A stretch of DNA of 14,927 bases from assembly GCA_016744485.1 (NCBI GenBank), contig JADGEG010000008.1, positions 8,183 through 23,109 on the forward strand, given 5' to 3'. The translations under genes were made by a program, and so were the position numbers. A model generated the notes under the pieces. The model had not been told where the DNA came from. It worked only from the letters and a program-made list of their open reading frames with translations, and searched no databases. The stretch comes from Arcobacter sp. (GTDB lineage Bacteria; Campylobacterota; Campylobacteria; Campylobacterales; Arcobacteraceae). Positions within the stretch are counted from its first letter, which is position 1; each line of letters starts with the position of its first letter. This document shows, in pieces, positions 1-7,644 of this stretch.

Positions 1-198
1 AACTTAGAGAGCTTACAGTTTGTTCACCCAAATAAAAATAAAAATGCAAGTTTAGTTTTAATATATGCAAAAAAAAACTCAAAATCATTATTAAATGTTT
101 TAGAACCTTTATTTGTTTTTGAAGATAAAATTTTTTCAAGTAATACTAACAAAATATATCAAAAATCTTCAACATATAGTATAAAAGCTCAAATATGA
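1..198 (+). CDS. C-terminal end of a TrmN6-like tRNA methyltransferase (partial)
   Basis: Frame 1 is open from the left edge to a TGA at 196-198, giving the last 65 residues of a protein whose start lies outside the window. The segment FVHPNKNKNASLVLIYAKK and the later LEPLFVF resemble the C-terminal strands of the TrmN6/YfiC group, SAM-dependent enzymes that methylate N6 of an adenine in tRNA1(Val). The catalytic NPPY-type motif would lie upstream and cannot be seen, so the assignment rests on this tail and on position: in Campylobacter, as I remember it, a methyltransferase gene precedes the same cysteine-cluster, lipoprotein and trpC series. The next gene starts inside the stop region (ATGA overlap at 195-198), which suggests translational coupling. 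Another small methyltransferase of the same fold is possible. Confidence 0.6.
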   Translation, partial: NLESLQFVHPNKNKNASLVLIYAKKNSKSLLNVLEPLFVFEDKIFSSNTNKIYQKSSTYSIKAQI

Positions 199-575
199 GT
201 ATAGTAATTAAAAAATCCTTTCCATTCTCTTTTGATACTTCTGCTTGTTCTTCTTGTCTTGGTAATTGTTGTATTGGGCAAAGTGGTAATATTTGGATTA
301 ATAAACAAGAAATTATTAATTTAAGTGAATATCTAAATATTAGTATAAAGGATTTAAAAATAAAATTTTTAAGGAAAAAATTATATAAATACAGTATAAA
401 AGAGATACAATTATCAAAAAACAATTTTGCTTGTATTTTTTTCGATTTAAATAAAAAGTCTTGTTCAATATATGAACAAAGACCACAACAATGTAAAACT
501 TTTCCTTTTTGGAATTATTTCAAAAACAATATAGAAGAGGTATTAAAAGAATGTCCAGCTATTACAAAATTATAA
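195..575 (+). CDS. YkgJ-family cysteine-cluster protein
   Basis: A 126-residue protein with the CxxCxxxCC signature near its start (C18, C21, C25, C26). Further cysteines lie in the second half, in the segments FACIFF, KKSCSIY and PQQCKTFPFW, with one more near the end. This pattern defines the YkgJ/CxxCxxCC family, proposed to bind a zinc ion or Fe-S cluster; its biochemical role is not established. The motif RPQQCKTFPFW is typical of the family's C-terminal part. The ATG overlaps the previous stop by four bases, and the 3' end overlaps the lipoprotein gene by 25 bases, so it sits inside a coupled forward operon that ends with trpC. No signal peptide or membrane segment is visible, so it should be cytoplasmic. 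Confidence 0.85.
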   Translation: MSIVIKKSFPFSFDTSACSSCLGNCCIGQSGNIWINKQEIINLSEYLNISIKDLKIKFLRKKLYKYSIKEIQLSKNNFACIFFDLNKKSCSIYEQRPQQCKTFPFWNYFKNNIEEVLKECPAITKL

Positions 576-1837
576 TTATTTTTCTTTTTATATTTCTTTT
601 TACATCTTGTTCAAATGTACAAAATACAATAAATATGAAAAAATATGAAAATTTTTTCTCTCAAGAAAATAAACTAATTATGCTTGCACTTGATTATGAA
701 AAAAACAATAATAATGAAGAAGCTAGAAAACTTTATAAAAAATTATTTGATCAAACTTCAAATAGTGAATATTTAATAAAATATTTAGCAATATCTCTAA
801 ATATGAAAAAATTTGATGATATTATTAATATAAGTAAAAAGTATTTAAAAAATCATAATGATATAAAAATATTAAAAATATACACTTTAACTTTAATACA
901 TCAAAATAAATTAAATAAAGCATTAAAAAGTGCTTTATTTTTAAGTAAACAAGATAAAACAAATGCTAATTATAGAATACTTGGATTAATTTATTTTAAA
1001 GCAAAAAAATATAAAGAAGCATTAAAAGTTTATCAAAACCTGTATGATAAACATTTAGATGCTAAGGATTTAATATATATAGTAGATATTTTGTATATTT
1101 ATTTAGATAAAAAAGAAATAGCTATTGCATATCTAGAAACACATATAAAACTTCATAAATCTAGTCAAAAAATATACAATAAGTTATTAAACATATATTA
1201 CAAAGAAAAAAATACAAAATCTATTATAAAAGTCTTAAAAGCTAAGTATTTTTCATTAAATAATCAAAATAATATAAAAGAAAAAAAACAAACTTATGAA
1301 TTATTAGTGCATTATTTAGGAAAAAAAGATATTAATCTTTTAATAAAATTTTTAGAAAAAAATAAGCTTAATAATTATAAACTTTTATCCTTATATCAAC
1401 AGAACAATCAAAAGAACAAAGCTTTAATATTAAGTAAAAAAATGTATAAAAATAGTGGTGATATTAATTTATTAGCACAAATTGCAATATTAGAATTTCA
1501 ATTAGCCAAAAATAAAAAAGATGTTTTATTAGATGTTATTAAAAAATTTGAAGAAACCTTAACGGTATTAAATAATCATCAATATCAAAACTATTTAGCT
1601 TATCTTTTAATTGATTTTGATGTTGATATAAGACAAGGCTTAATATTAGTAAAAAAAGCATTACAAAAAGATCCTAATAATTTTGCATATTTAGATACTT
1701 TAGCATGGGGTGAATATAAGATAAATAATTGTAAACAAGCATATAAATCTATGAAAATAGTTATTGATAATGTAGGAATTAAAGATAAAGAAATTAAATT
1801 ACACTGGGACAAAATTAAGGAGTGTTTAAATAAATGA
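551..1837 (+). CDS. TPR-repeat lipoprotein
   Basis: 428 residues from the chosen start. An earlier in-frame ATG at 509 exists, but starting at 551 places a clean lipoprotein signal at the N-terminus: a short polar start, a run of I/L/F residues, then LFTSC with the lipidated Cys at residue 20. The purine-rich AGAAGAGG at 533-540 can serve as ribosome binding site for 551. The mature part is mostly short amphipathic helices with TPR spacing, seen around residues 45-150 and again near the C-terminus, where NFAYLDTLAWGEYKINN followed by a KQAYKSM helix is a good TPR unit. The protein should be anchored in the envelope and act as a scaffold; partners are unknown. It overlaps trpC by four bases. 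The same order (lipoprotein then trpC) occurs in Campylobacter jejuni as I recall it. It is very Lys/Asn rich, as expected from base composition. Confidence 0.8.
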   Translation: MSSYYKIIIIFLFIFLFTSCSNVQNTINMKKYENFFSQENKLIMLALDYEKNNNNEEARKLYKKLFDQTSNSEYLIKYLAISLNMKKFDDIINISKKYLKNHNDIKILKIYTLTLIHQNKLNKALKSALFLSKQDKTNANYRILGLIYFKAKKYKEALKVYQNLYDKHLDAKDLIYIVDILYIYLDKKEIAIAYLETHIKLHKSSQKIYNKLLNIYYKEKNTKSIIKVLKAKYFSLNNQNNIKEKKQTYELLVHYLGKKDINLLIKFLEKNKLNNYKLLSLYQQNNQKNKALILSKKMYKNSGDINLLAQIAILEFQLAKNKKDVLLDVIKKFEETLTVLNNHQYQNYLAYLLIDFDVDIRQGLILVKKALQKDPNNFAYLDTLAWGEYKINNCKQAYKSMKIVIDNVGIKDKEIKLHWDKIKECLNK

Positions 1838-2619
1838 TATTAGATGAGATTATAAAAAAAACAAAATATGACTTAGAAAAAAGAAAAAAAAATTTTTCTT
1901 TAGATTTCTTAGGAAGAAGTTTAAGTGCTAATCCTTTCTCACCAAGAGATGTAAAAAAGTATTTAATATCTACGAAAGAAGAACCAATAAGAATAATAGC
2001 AGAAGTAAAAAAAGCAAGTCCTTCAAAAGGTATTATAAAAGAAAATTTTGATCCCTTATTAATAGCAAAAGCTTATTGTAATGCTGGTGTAAATGCAATT
2101 TCTGTTTTAACGGAACCCCATTATTTTCAAGGTAATTTAGAATATCTAACACAAATTAGACGCTATGTTCCAACACCACTTTTAAGAAAAGATTTTATAG
2201 TTGATAAATATCAAATAGTTGAAGCATTAGTATATGGAGCTGATTTTATACTTTTAATTGCAAAAGCTTTAAGTACAAAAGAATTAAAAGAATTATATGA
2301 GTATGCACTTCATCTTGGTTTGGAAGTTTTACTGGAAATTCATGATAAAGAAGATTTAACTAAAGCTATGCGATGTGGAGCAAATATAATAGGAATAAAT
2401 CATAGAAATTTAGATACTTTTGAAATGGATATGAATTTATGCGATAAATTAATTCCAATGATTCCAAACGGTAAAATTATAATTGCAGAATCAGGGGTTT
2501 CAAATATTCAAATTATTAAAAGATTAGTTAGCATTGGTGCAGATGCATTTTTAATAGGTGAACATTTTATGAAGCAAGATTCAATAGAAGATGAAATATT
2601 AAAATTTAAAAATATTTAG
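1834..2619 (+). CDS. trpC: Indole-3-glycerol phosphate synthase
   Basis: 261 residues, full length for a stand-alone TrpC. It converts the anthranilate-derived carboxyphenylamino-deoxyribulose phosphate to indole-3-glycerol phosphate in tryptophan biosynthesis. The TIM-barrel active-site residues are all present: E57 and K59 in AEVKKASPSKG, K119 in LLRKDF, E168 in LLEIHD, N189 in GINHRN, and E219-S220 in IAESGV. The C-terminal FLIGEHFM forms the phosphate-binding end. There is no fused TrpF domain. The ATG overlaps the lipoprotein stop by four bases, so expression probably depends on the upstream operon rather than on a trp promoter. No other trp gene adjoins it; trpB lies about 5 kb away in a different transcription unit. 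The convergent kinase gene ends only seven bases downstream. Confidence 0.97.
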   Translation: MILDEIIKKTKYDLEKRKKNFSLDFLGRSLSANPFSPRDVKKYLISTKEEPIRIIAEVKKASPSKGIIKENFDPLLIAKAYCNAGVNAISVLTEPHYFQGNLEYLTQIRRYVPTPLLRKDFIVDKYQIVEALVYGADFILLIAKALSTKELKELYEYALHLGLEVLLEIHDKEDLTKAMRCGANIIGINHRNLDTFEMDMNLCDKLIPMIPNGKIIIAESGVSNIQIIKRLVSIGADAFLIGEHFMKQDSIEDEILKFKNI

Positions 2620-2625
2620 TTATTT

Positions 2626-3705
2626 TTATAAAGGTAAAGAAACTGTAAAAACAGCACCTTTATTTGAATTATGAGCAGTAATAATGCCATGATTGTATTC
2701 TTCTATAATAGATTTGCATATGTATAAACCTAAACCTGTACCATGTGTTTTAGAAGAGCAATATGCCTTAAATATATTATTAATTATTTTATTATCTATA
2801 CCTTTACCATTGTCTTCAATTTGAATAATCAAATATTCATTATTATTATAAGCATTTATATTTATTTTTTTATTTTTTATTTTATTTTCTATCATAGCAT
2901 CACATGCATTCGTTATTATATTAATGAAAGTTTGTATTATATCATTTATAAAAATTTTTATTTGTTTATTTGATTTAATATTTGAGATTAATTCAATTGA
3001 ATTAATCTTTAACATAGGTGATAATATCGTACTGGCTTTATTAATAAGTTCTTCTACAGTTATGTACTCTTGCTTTTTTGCTATGCTATAAAATTCTTTA
3101 AAGTCATCTATTGTATTATTCATATGTGTTAATTGTGAGGAAATATCATTAACAATTCCATCAACAACTTTTGGAGTTATTTCAATATCAAGCATGGTAT
3201 CAACTGTTAGTTTTTGAATAATTAATGATATGGTTTGAATAGGTTGCTTCCATTGATGAGCTATTATCTCAATCATATTGCCAATATTTGAAGCTTTTTC
3301 TTGTTGTATTAAGATTCTTTTTTTTAAAATTAATTCTTTTTGACAAGTAATATCTTTTTTGATTAAATCATAATAAAGTAATTTTTTATTTAAATCTAAA
3401 TTGGGATAAGCTGTATCTTTAGTCCAATAAAGTGAAGCATCTTTTTTTATATTTTTTACTTCTCCCGTCCAACCTTGTCCATTTTTTATCTTAGTACATA
3501 ATACTTCATATGTTTTATTTGATACTTCATCATCTGGTATAATATATTTTTTATTAATTAACTCATCTTTGCAATATCCAGATATTTTACAAAATGCTTC
3601 AGAAACATTTAAAATAACACCATTAAAATCAATTCTAATGATTATGATATGTTCATCAAATATTGATATATTGTCATACAACATTTCAAAATCAAATTTT
3701 TTCAT
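2626..3705 (-). CDS. Soluble PAS-domain sensor histidine kinase
   Basis: 359 residues with no membrane segment or signal peptide, so a cytoplasmic sensor. A PAS domain fills about residues 15-115; its GYCKDELIN and GWTGEVKNIKK segments resemble the Aer/CetB type. A helical linker leads to the phosphorylation site H150 in AHQWKQP, an H-box form common in Campylobacterota kinases. The ATPase domain follows, with N box NIITNACDAM, G1 box DNGKGID and G2 box GTGLGLYICK. AGGAA at 3711-3715, five bases before the ATG, supports the start. No response regulator is encoded nearby, so the partner is elsewhere. It lies downstream of the small four-cysteine gene on the same strand and back to back with cetA, which suggests, but does not prove, a role near energy taxis or redox sensing. 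Confidence 0.9.
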   Translation of the reverse strand: MKKFDFEMLYDNISIFDEHIIIIRIDFNGVILNVSEAFCKISGYCKDELINKKYIIPDDEVSNKTYEVLCTKIKNGQGWTGEVKNIKKDASLYWTKDTAYPNLDLNKKLLYYDLIKKDITCQKELILKKRILIQQEKASNIGNMIEIIAHQWKQPIQTISLIIQKLTVDTMLDIEITPKVVDGIVNDISSQLTHMNNTIDDFKEFYSIAKKQEYITVEELINKASTILSPMLKINSIELISNIKSNKQIKIFINDIIQTFINIITNACDAMIENKIKNKKININAYNNNEYLIIQIEDNGKGIDNKIINNIFKAYCSSKTHGTGLGLYICKSIIEEYNHGIITAHNSNKGAVFTVSLPL

Positions 3706-3746
3706 TAATTTTCCTATTATTCTTTTGTAAATTACTCTACTATGTT

Positions 3747-3917
3747 TTATCTTAGTTTAACTTTATAATAAAGACAATTAATTCCAGAATTAATTGTTAC
3801 TACTCTTGATGGTATAAGTTTGGATTTAAATCCATAAGCCTTACAACCATGAGGTTTTAAATTATTCCATGTCACATAATAATAGCTACATTTTTGACAT
3901 ATAATTTTTTGATTCAT
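3747..3917 (-). CDS. Small four-cysteine protein (putative zinc-binding)
   Basis: 56 residues from the ATG at 3917. The frame extends upstream to a possible ATG at 3944, but 3917 puts the first CxxC at C7/C10, close to the N-terminus as I recall for related small proteins; neither start has a clear ribosome binding site. Visible elements are C7 and C10 followed by a YYYVTW segment, C25 in HGCKAYGFKSK, and C48 near the end, a layout suited to one bound metal. Small proteins of this pattern recur in proteobacteria and are sometimes labelled uracil-DNA glycosylase, which a 56-residue protein cannot be. The function is unknown. The kinase gene follows 41 bases downstream on the same strand, so the two may be cotranscribed. 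Confidence 0.65.
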   Translation of the reverse strand: MNQKIICQKCSYYYVTWNNLKPHGCKAYGFKSKLIPSRVVTINSGINCLYYKVKLR

Positions 3918-3999
3918 ATGTAATATTAGCATAATTAATTGCAATTGATATAAATAAGTTAATTATAATTTAAGTGACATTCATATAAAATAATTTTAT

Positions 4000-4016
4000 T
4001 ATACTATATTTAAGGA
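4000..4016 (+). promoter_or_regulatory. Putative -10 element and ribosome binding site of cetA
   Basis: The 105 bases between the small reverse gene and cetA are almost entirely A/T. TATACT at 4000-4005 fits a sigma70 -10 box, and AAGGA at 4012-4016 lies six bases before the cetA ATG. No -35 box is obvious, as is usual in Campylobacterota. I see no sigma54 or sigma28 consensus. The short distance from -10 to start implies a very short leader, so an upstream alternative such as the TATAAT at 3964-3969 is possible. Confidence 0.4.
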
Positions 4017-4022
4017 ATATAA

Positions 4023-5423
4023 ATGTTTACAAATATTACTACAAAAAATAAATTAATTTTAAATATGCTTATTACCCAAGTATTTTTTATTGTAATTAGC
4101 ATTAGTGCTGTTTTATCAAATGCTAATTTAAGTAGTATTATTTTAACAAATATTATACTTGGAATTTTGCTTTTTATTATAAATTATTTGTTGGCAAAAA
4201 GAATAATTGGAGGAATAAATAGATTTCAAAAATATTTTAATGACTTAGTAGATATTATGTTTTTAAAAACGAACAAAATACAAAAAGCCTCTTATATGAA
4301 AAAAGATGAAATAGGTTCACTTCTTGAAAAAATGAATATGGTTCATGATGAAGTAGTTAATCTAAAAAATGATGATATGAAGATATTAGGTGAAATGACA
4401 TTAATTTTAAGTAAAATGGAGCAAGGTATTTTTTATTGTAATGTTAAATCAAATACAAATAACTTTATGCTTAAGTCTTTAAAAAATAATTTTAATAAAA
4501 TGTTAAAAGAATTAAATAATAATGTTAATTCTATTAAACAATGTTCTTCATCTTATGCCTCTAATGATTTTAGACAAAAAATTGAAATCAATCCTATGAT
4601 TAAAGATAGTATGTTAGAGTTAATTATTAGTATTAATACTCTAGGAGATGCATTAAGTAACAATGCAAAAACAAACTTAAGTAATGGTTTAAGTTTAGAA
4701 GAAAATGCTCTTCTTATGAGTTCTTCTATAAATAATTTAGCAAGTAAAGCAAATGAACAAGCAGCATCTTTAGAAGAAACAGCAGCTTCTGTTGAGGAAA
4801 TTACTAGTATATCAAGAAATAATGCTGTTAATGCTTCTAAAATGGCAAGTTTAGGTCAAACCGTAAAAATAGCAGTTCAAGAAGGTCAAGAATTAGCTTC
4901 TAAAACTGTTGAATCAATGGATGAAATTAATAAAAAAGTTACAGCAATCAACGAGTCCATTAATGTCATTGATCAAATAGCTTTCCAAACAAATATTTTA
5001 TCTTTAAATGCAGCTGTTGAAGCTGCAACTGCAGGTGAAGCTGGAAAAGGATTTGCTGTTGTTGCTCAAGAAGTACGGAATTTAGCTTCAAGATCAGCAG
5101 AAGCTGCAAGAGAAATTAAAAACTTAGTTGAAGATGCAAATACAAAAGCAGATATAGGTAAAAAGATATCTGATAAAATGATTAAAGGTTATGAGCAACT
5201 AAATATACATACTTCTAAAACAATTGATATAATTGAAGATGTTAATACTTCATCCAAAGAGCAAATAGAAGGAATTGAACAAATAAATGATGCAATTTCT
5301 TTATTAGATAGAGTTACACAAGAAAATGCTAGTGAAGCAAATGGTATTAAAAGTGTTGCTAGAGATGTTAAAAAAATAGCAGACATTTTAGTACAAGATG
5401 CGAAAGATAAAAAAATACATTAA
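4023..5423 (+). CDS. cetA: Methyl-accepting chemotaxis protein, CetA-like energy-taxis transducer
   Basis: 466 residues. Two hydrophobic helices lie close together (about 11-31 and 36-58) with only a few residues between them, so there is no periplasmic ligand-binding domain. A HAMP-like linker follows, then a long coiled-coil signalling domain with the methyl-accepting receptor hairpin tip at about residues 317-360 (IAFQTNILSLNAAVEAA, then GKGFAVVAQEVR). The C-terminus lacks a CheR-binding pentapeptide. The next gene encodes an Aer-type PAS protein only 13 bases downstream. This arrangement matches the CetA-CetB pair of Campylobacter jejuni, where the transducer relays redox or energy status sensed by the separate FAD-PAS protein to CheA/CheW. 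Other short MCPs paired with PAS proteins exist in Arcobacter, so strict orthology is an inference. Confidence 0.8.
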   Translation: MFTNITTKNKLILNMLITQVFFIVISISAVLSNANLSSIILTNIILGILLFIINYLLAKRIIGGINRFQKYFNDLVDIMFLKTNKIQKASYMKKDEIGSLLEKMNMVHDEVVNLKNDDMKILGEMTLILSKMEQGIFYCNVKSNTNNFMLKSLKNNFNKMLKELNNNVNSIKQCSSSYASNDFRQKIEINPMIKDSMLELIISINTLGDALSNNAKTNLSNGLSLEENALLMSSSINNLASKANEQAASLEETAASVEEITSISRNNAVNASKMASLGQTVKIAVQEGQELASKTVESMDEINKKVTAINESINVIDQIAFQTNILSLNAAVEAATAGEAGKGFAVVAQEVRNLASRSAEAAREIKNLVEDANTKADIGKKISDKMIKGYEQLNIHTSKTIDIIEDVNTSSKEQIEGIEQINDAISLLDRVTQENASEANGIKSVARDVKKIADILVQDAKDKKIH

Positions 5424-5424
5424 T

Positions 5425-5429
5425 AAAGG
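5425..5429 (+). promoter_or_regulatory. Ribosome binding site that fixes the cetB start
   Basis: AAAGG lies seven bases before the ATG at 5437 and just after the cetA stop (TAA at 5421-5423). The frame also has an ATG at 5398 inside cetA, but that one has no comparable site, and the homology to Aer-type PAS proteins begins only after 5437. Confidence 0.6.
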
Positions 5430-5436
5430 TTTGATC

Positions 5437-5826
5437 ATGGGAGAAAAAGAAGTTATTTTAGATGAATATGCATTTTTAGTTAGTGAAACAAATGAAAAAG
5501 GTATAATAAGATTTGCTAATACTGATTTTTGTAGTGTTGCAGGTTATAGTGTCGATGAACTTATAAATAATCCTCATAATATTGTAAGACATAAAGACAT
5601 GCCCAAAAAAGCTTTTCAATCACTTTGGGATACAGTAAAAGCTAATAAGATATGGACAGGTTATGTAAAAAATGCTACAAAAAGTGGAGATTATTACTGG
5701 GTATATGCAACAGTTTATCCTTTTGTATCTTGTGATGGTTCAAAAGGTTATTTATCTTGTAGAAGAAAACCATCAAGAGAAGAAATACTTGCAGCTGAAA
5801 AATTATATAAACAATGGAATAATTAA
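5437..5826 (+). CDS. cetB: Aer-type PAS protein, CetB-like redox sensor
   Basis: 129 residues made of a single PAS domain with a short C-terminal helix. The core is very close to the FAD-binding PAS of the aerotaxis receptor Aer: a GYSVDELI segment, then NPHNIVRHKDMPKKAF, then the IWTGYVKN and DYYWVYATVYP segments. By family knowledge such a domain binds FAD, and its redox state controls the transducer. Having no membrane segment or signalling domain of its own, it must act through a partner, and the CetA-like transducer immediately upstream is the obvious one. The 13-base gap after cetA and the good ribosome binding site point to a two-gene operon. The protein ends shortly after the PAS fold (EEILAAEKLYKQW). 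recR converges and ends five bases away. Confidence 0.85.
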   Translation: MGEKEVILDEYAFLVSETNEKGIIRFANTDFCSVAGYSVDELINNPHNIVRHKDMPKKAFQSLWDTVKANKIWTGYVKNATKSGDYYWVYATVYPFVSCDGSKGYLSCRRKPSREEILAAEKLYKQWNN

Positions 5827-5831
5827 TAAAT

Positions 5832-6404
5832 CTATATTTTTGTTTGACTCTGTATTGCTTTTCCAAGAGATAAGACATCTACATTTTCTAAACTAACTCC
5901 TGTAGGAACACCTTGTGCTATTTTAGTAAAATTTATATTATACTTAGATAGATTATCCTCTATAAAAAGTATAAATGAATCATTTGATAAAGATGGTGTT
6001 AATGCAAATAACACATGTGTGATACTATTATCTTCCACAAATATTTTTAAATTATTTATTTCTTCTTTTTCAAGTTTTTCAATAACAAAAAATATACCAT
6101 CAAATTGTTTTGATTCATTTATGTAAAAAATATCTTTTGCACTTTGTACAAGGCACATTTTATTTCTATTCTTTGTCTCATCTAAACATATTTCACAAAT
6201 TTCATTCTGACTCATAGAACCACATTTAATACACTTTTTTATATTTTTAATAGCATTTTCAATACAGTGTGAAATCTTAATACCACTATAATTATCATTC
6301 ATTACAATATGATAAGCTAATCTTTGTGCAGTTTTTTTTCCAATCGTTGGCAATGCTTCAAAAGAAGAAACTAAATCATAAAATTTTTCTAAACCCTTTT
6401 TCAT
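5832..6404 (-). CDS. recR: Recombination protein RecR
   Basis: 190 residues, slightly shorter than the usual RecR of about 200. RecR acts with RecO (and RecF where present) to load RecA at gaps. The N-terminal helix-hairpin-helix region contains LPTIGKKTAQRLAYH; the zinc finger is C58, C61, C70, C73; a Toprim domain follows; and the C-terminal QGVPTGVSLENVD matches the conserved end. The Toprim part is atypical: where most RecR proteins have an acidic residue in the VVES-like strand, this one reads LVQSAKD, with Gln87 in that place, and the usual glycine-rich G-x-L-S-P-L loop is missing. The loop difference is, as I recall, shared by Campylobacter RecR; the Gln may be specific to this strain or genus. 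No strong ribosome binding site is visible. It diverges from dnaJ. Confidence 0.93.
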   Translation of the reverse strand: MKKGLEKFYDLVSSFEALPTIGKKTAQRLAYHIVMNDNYSGIKISHCIENAIKNIKKCIKCGSMSQNEICEICLDETKNRNKMCLVQSAKDIFYINESKQFDGIFFVIEKLEKEEINNLKIFVEDNSITHVLFALTPSLSNDSFILFIEDNLSKYNINFTKIAQGVPTGVSLENVDVLSLGKAIQSQTKI

Positions 6405-6424
6405 AAAAAATTATATCAAATTTT

Positions 6425-6464
6425 TATAATAATTTAGATAAAATCTTTTAATTAAAATTAGGAG
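6425..6464 (+). promoter_or_regulatory. Putative dnaJ promoter and ribosome binding site
   Basis: In the 67 bases between recR and dnaJ, TATAAT at 6425-6430 is a perfect -10 hexamer. AGGAG at 6460-6464 sits seven bases before the TTG start of dnaJ and decides that start. No CIRCE-type inverted repeat for HrcA control is visible. Confidence 0.5.
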
Positions 6465-6471
6465 TTATTAA

Positions 6472-7599
6472 TTGAGTGAAATTGATTATTATGAATTATT
6501 AGAAGTTAGTAGAAGTGCTGATAAAACTGTAATAAAAAAAGCATACAGAAAACTCGCTATGAAATATCATCCAGATAAAAATCCAAATGATGCTAAAGCA
6601 GAAGAAAAATTCAAATCTTTAAATGAGGCATATCAAGTATTAAGCGATCAAGAAAAAAGATCTATTTATGATAATTATGGCAAAGCAGGCTTGGAAGGTC
6701 ATGGACAAAGAAGTGGTGGTTTTTCTGGAGGTTTTGATGATTTAGGTTCAGTTTTTGAAGAAATGTTTGGTTCAGCTTTTAATGGTGGTTCTCAAAATTC
6801 AAGACAACAAAGAAAAAAATATAATTATAATCTTGATACTATGGTTGATGTTAAGCTTGAATTTAATGAAGCTGTATTTTCTTGTAAAAAAGAGATAAAA
6901 TATTCATATAAAACATCTTGTACTCCTTGTGATGGAACAGGAGCAAGAGATGGTAAGCTTAGTACTTGTGGTACTTGTGCAGGACAAGGTCAAGTTCATG
7001 CACGACAAGGTTTTATGACTTTTTCACAAACTTGTCCAAAATGTCAAGGAACAGGACAAAGTGTAGCAAAATCTTGTAAAAAATGTTCAGGACATGGTTT
7101 CAAAGAAAATACAGATATATTTAAAGTTGATATTCCAGAAGGTGTAAATGATGGTATGAGAATTAGAGTATCAAATAAAGGAAATATTGCACCAAATGGT
7201 TCAAGAGGAGATTTATATTTACAAATTGCTGTTAAAGAAGATACTCATTTTATTAGACACGATGACGATATATATGTAGAAGTTCCTTTGTTTTTTACAC
7301 AAGTTGCACTTGGAGGAAATATAAATATTTCAGGTTTAAGAAATGAATTAGAACTTTATATTCCATCAGGTACAAAAGATAAAGAACAATTTAAATTTCC
7401 AAACGAAGGTGTAAAATCTGTGCAATCTCATAGAAAAGGTGATTTAATAGTTCAAATTAATATAAAATACCCACAAACTTTAAATATAGAACAAAAAGAA
7501 CTTTTAAATAAACTTCAAGATAGTTTTGGAATTGAAAGTAAATTACATGAAAAGAATTTTGACAATATGTTTGATAAAGTAAAAAAGTGGTTTAAATAG
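6472..7599 (+). CDS. dnaJ: Chaperone DnaJ (Hsp40)
   Basis: 375 residues, the normal length for type I DnaJ. It delivers unfolded proteins to DnaK and stimulates its ATPase. The order is standard: J domain with the H33-P34-D35 triad in KYHPDKNP, a Gly/Phe-rich stretch around residues 80-110, then four CxxCxGxG zinc motifs beginning at C150, C166, C188 and C202, then the two substrate-binding beta domains and a short dimerisation tail. The start is TTG, supported by AGGAG seven bases upstream and by the protein beginning right at the J-domain consensus (SEIDYYELLEV). No dnaK or grpE is beside it; recR diverges upstream and trpB follows 45 bases downstream on the same strand, possibly by read-through. 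Confidence 0.98.
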   Translation: MSEIDYYELLEVSRSADKTVIKKAYRKLAMKYHPDKNPNDAKAEEKFKSLNEAYQVLSDQEKRSIYDNYGKAGLEGHGQRSGGFSGGFDDLGSVFEEMFGSAFNGGSQNSRQQRKKYNYNLDTMVDVKLEFNEAVFSCKKEIKYSYKTSCTPCDGTGARDGKLSTCGTCAGQGQVHARQGFMTFSQTCPKCQGTGQSVAKSCKKCSGHGFKENTDIFKVDIPEGVNDGMRIRVSNKGNIAPNGSRGDLYLQIAVKEDTHFIRHDDDIYVEVPLFFTQVALGGNINISGLRNELELYIPSGTKDKEQFKFPNEGVKSVQSHRKGDLIVQINIKYPQTLNIEQKELLNKLQDSFGIESKLHEKNFDNMFDKVKKWFK

Positions 7600-7644
7600 A
7601 ATAATTAAAAATTATTAAAAAATATTAAATTAAATGGAAATTAT

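Noticed and set aside
146..424. Reverse ORF of 92 residues over the methyltransferase end and YkgJ gene
   Set aside because: It is the complement of well-supported coding sequence, with a composition of Phe, Ile and Leu typical of a shadow frame in A/T-rich DNA.
509..550. Upstream ATG for the TPR lipoprotein
   Set aside because: Starting at 509 would place 14 polar, basic residues before the signal peptide. The ATG at 551 gives a standard lipoprotein signal and has a purine-rich site upstream.
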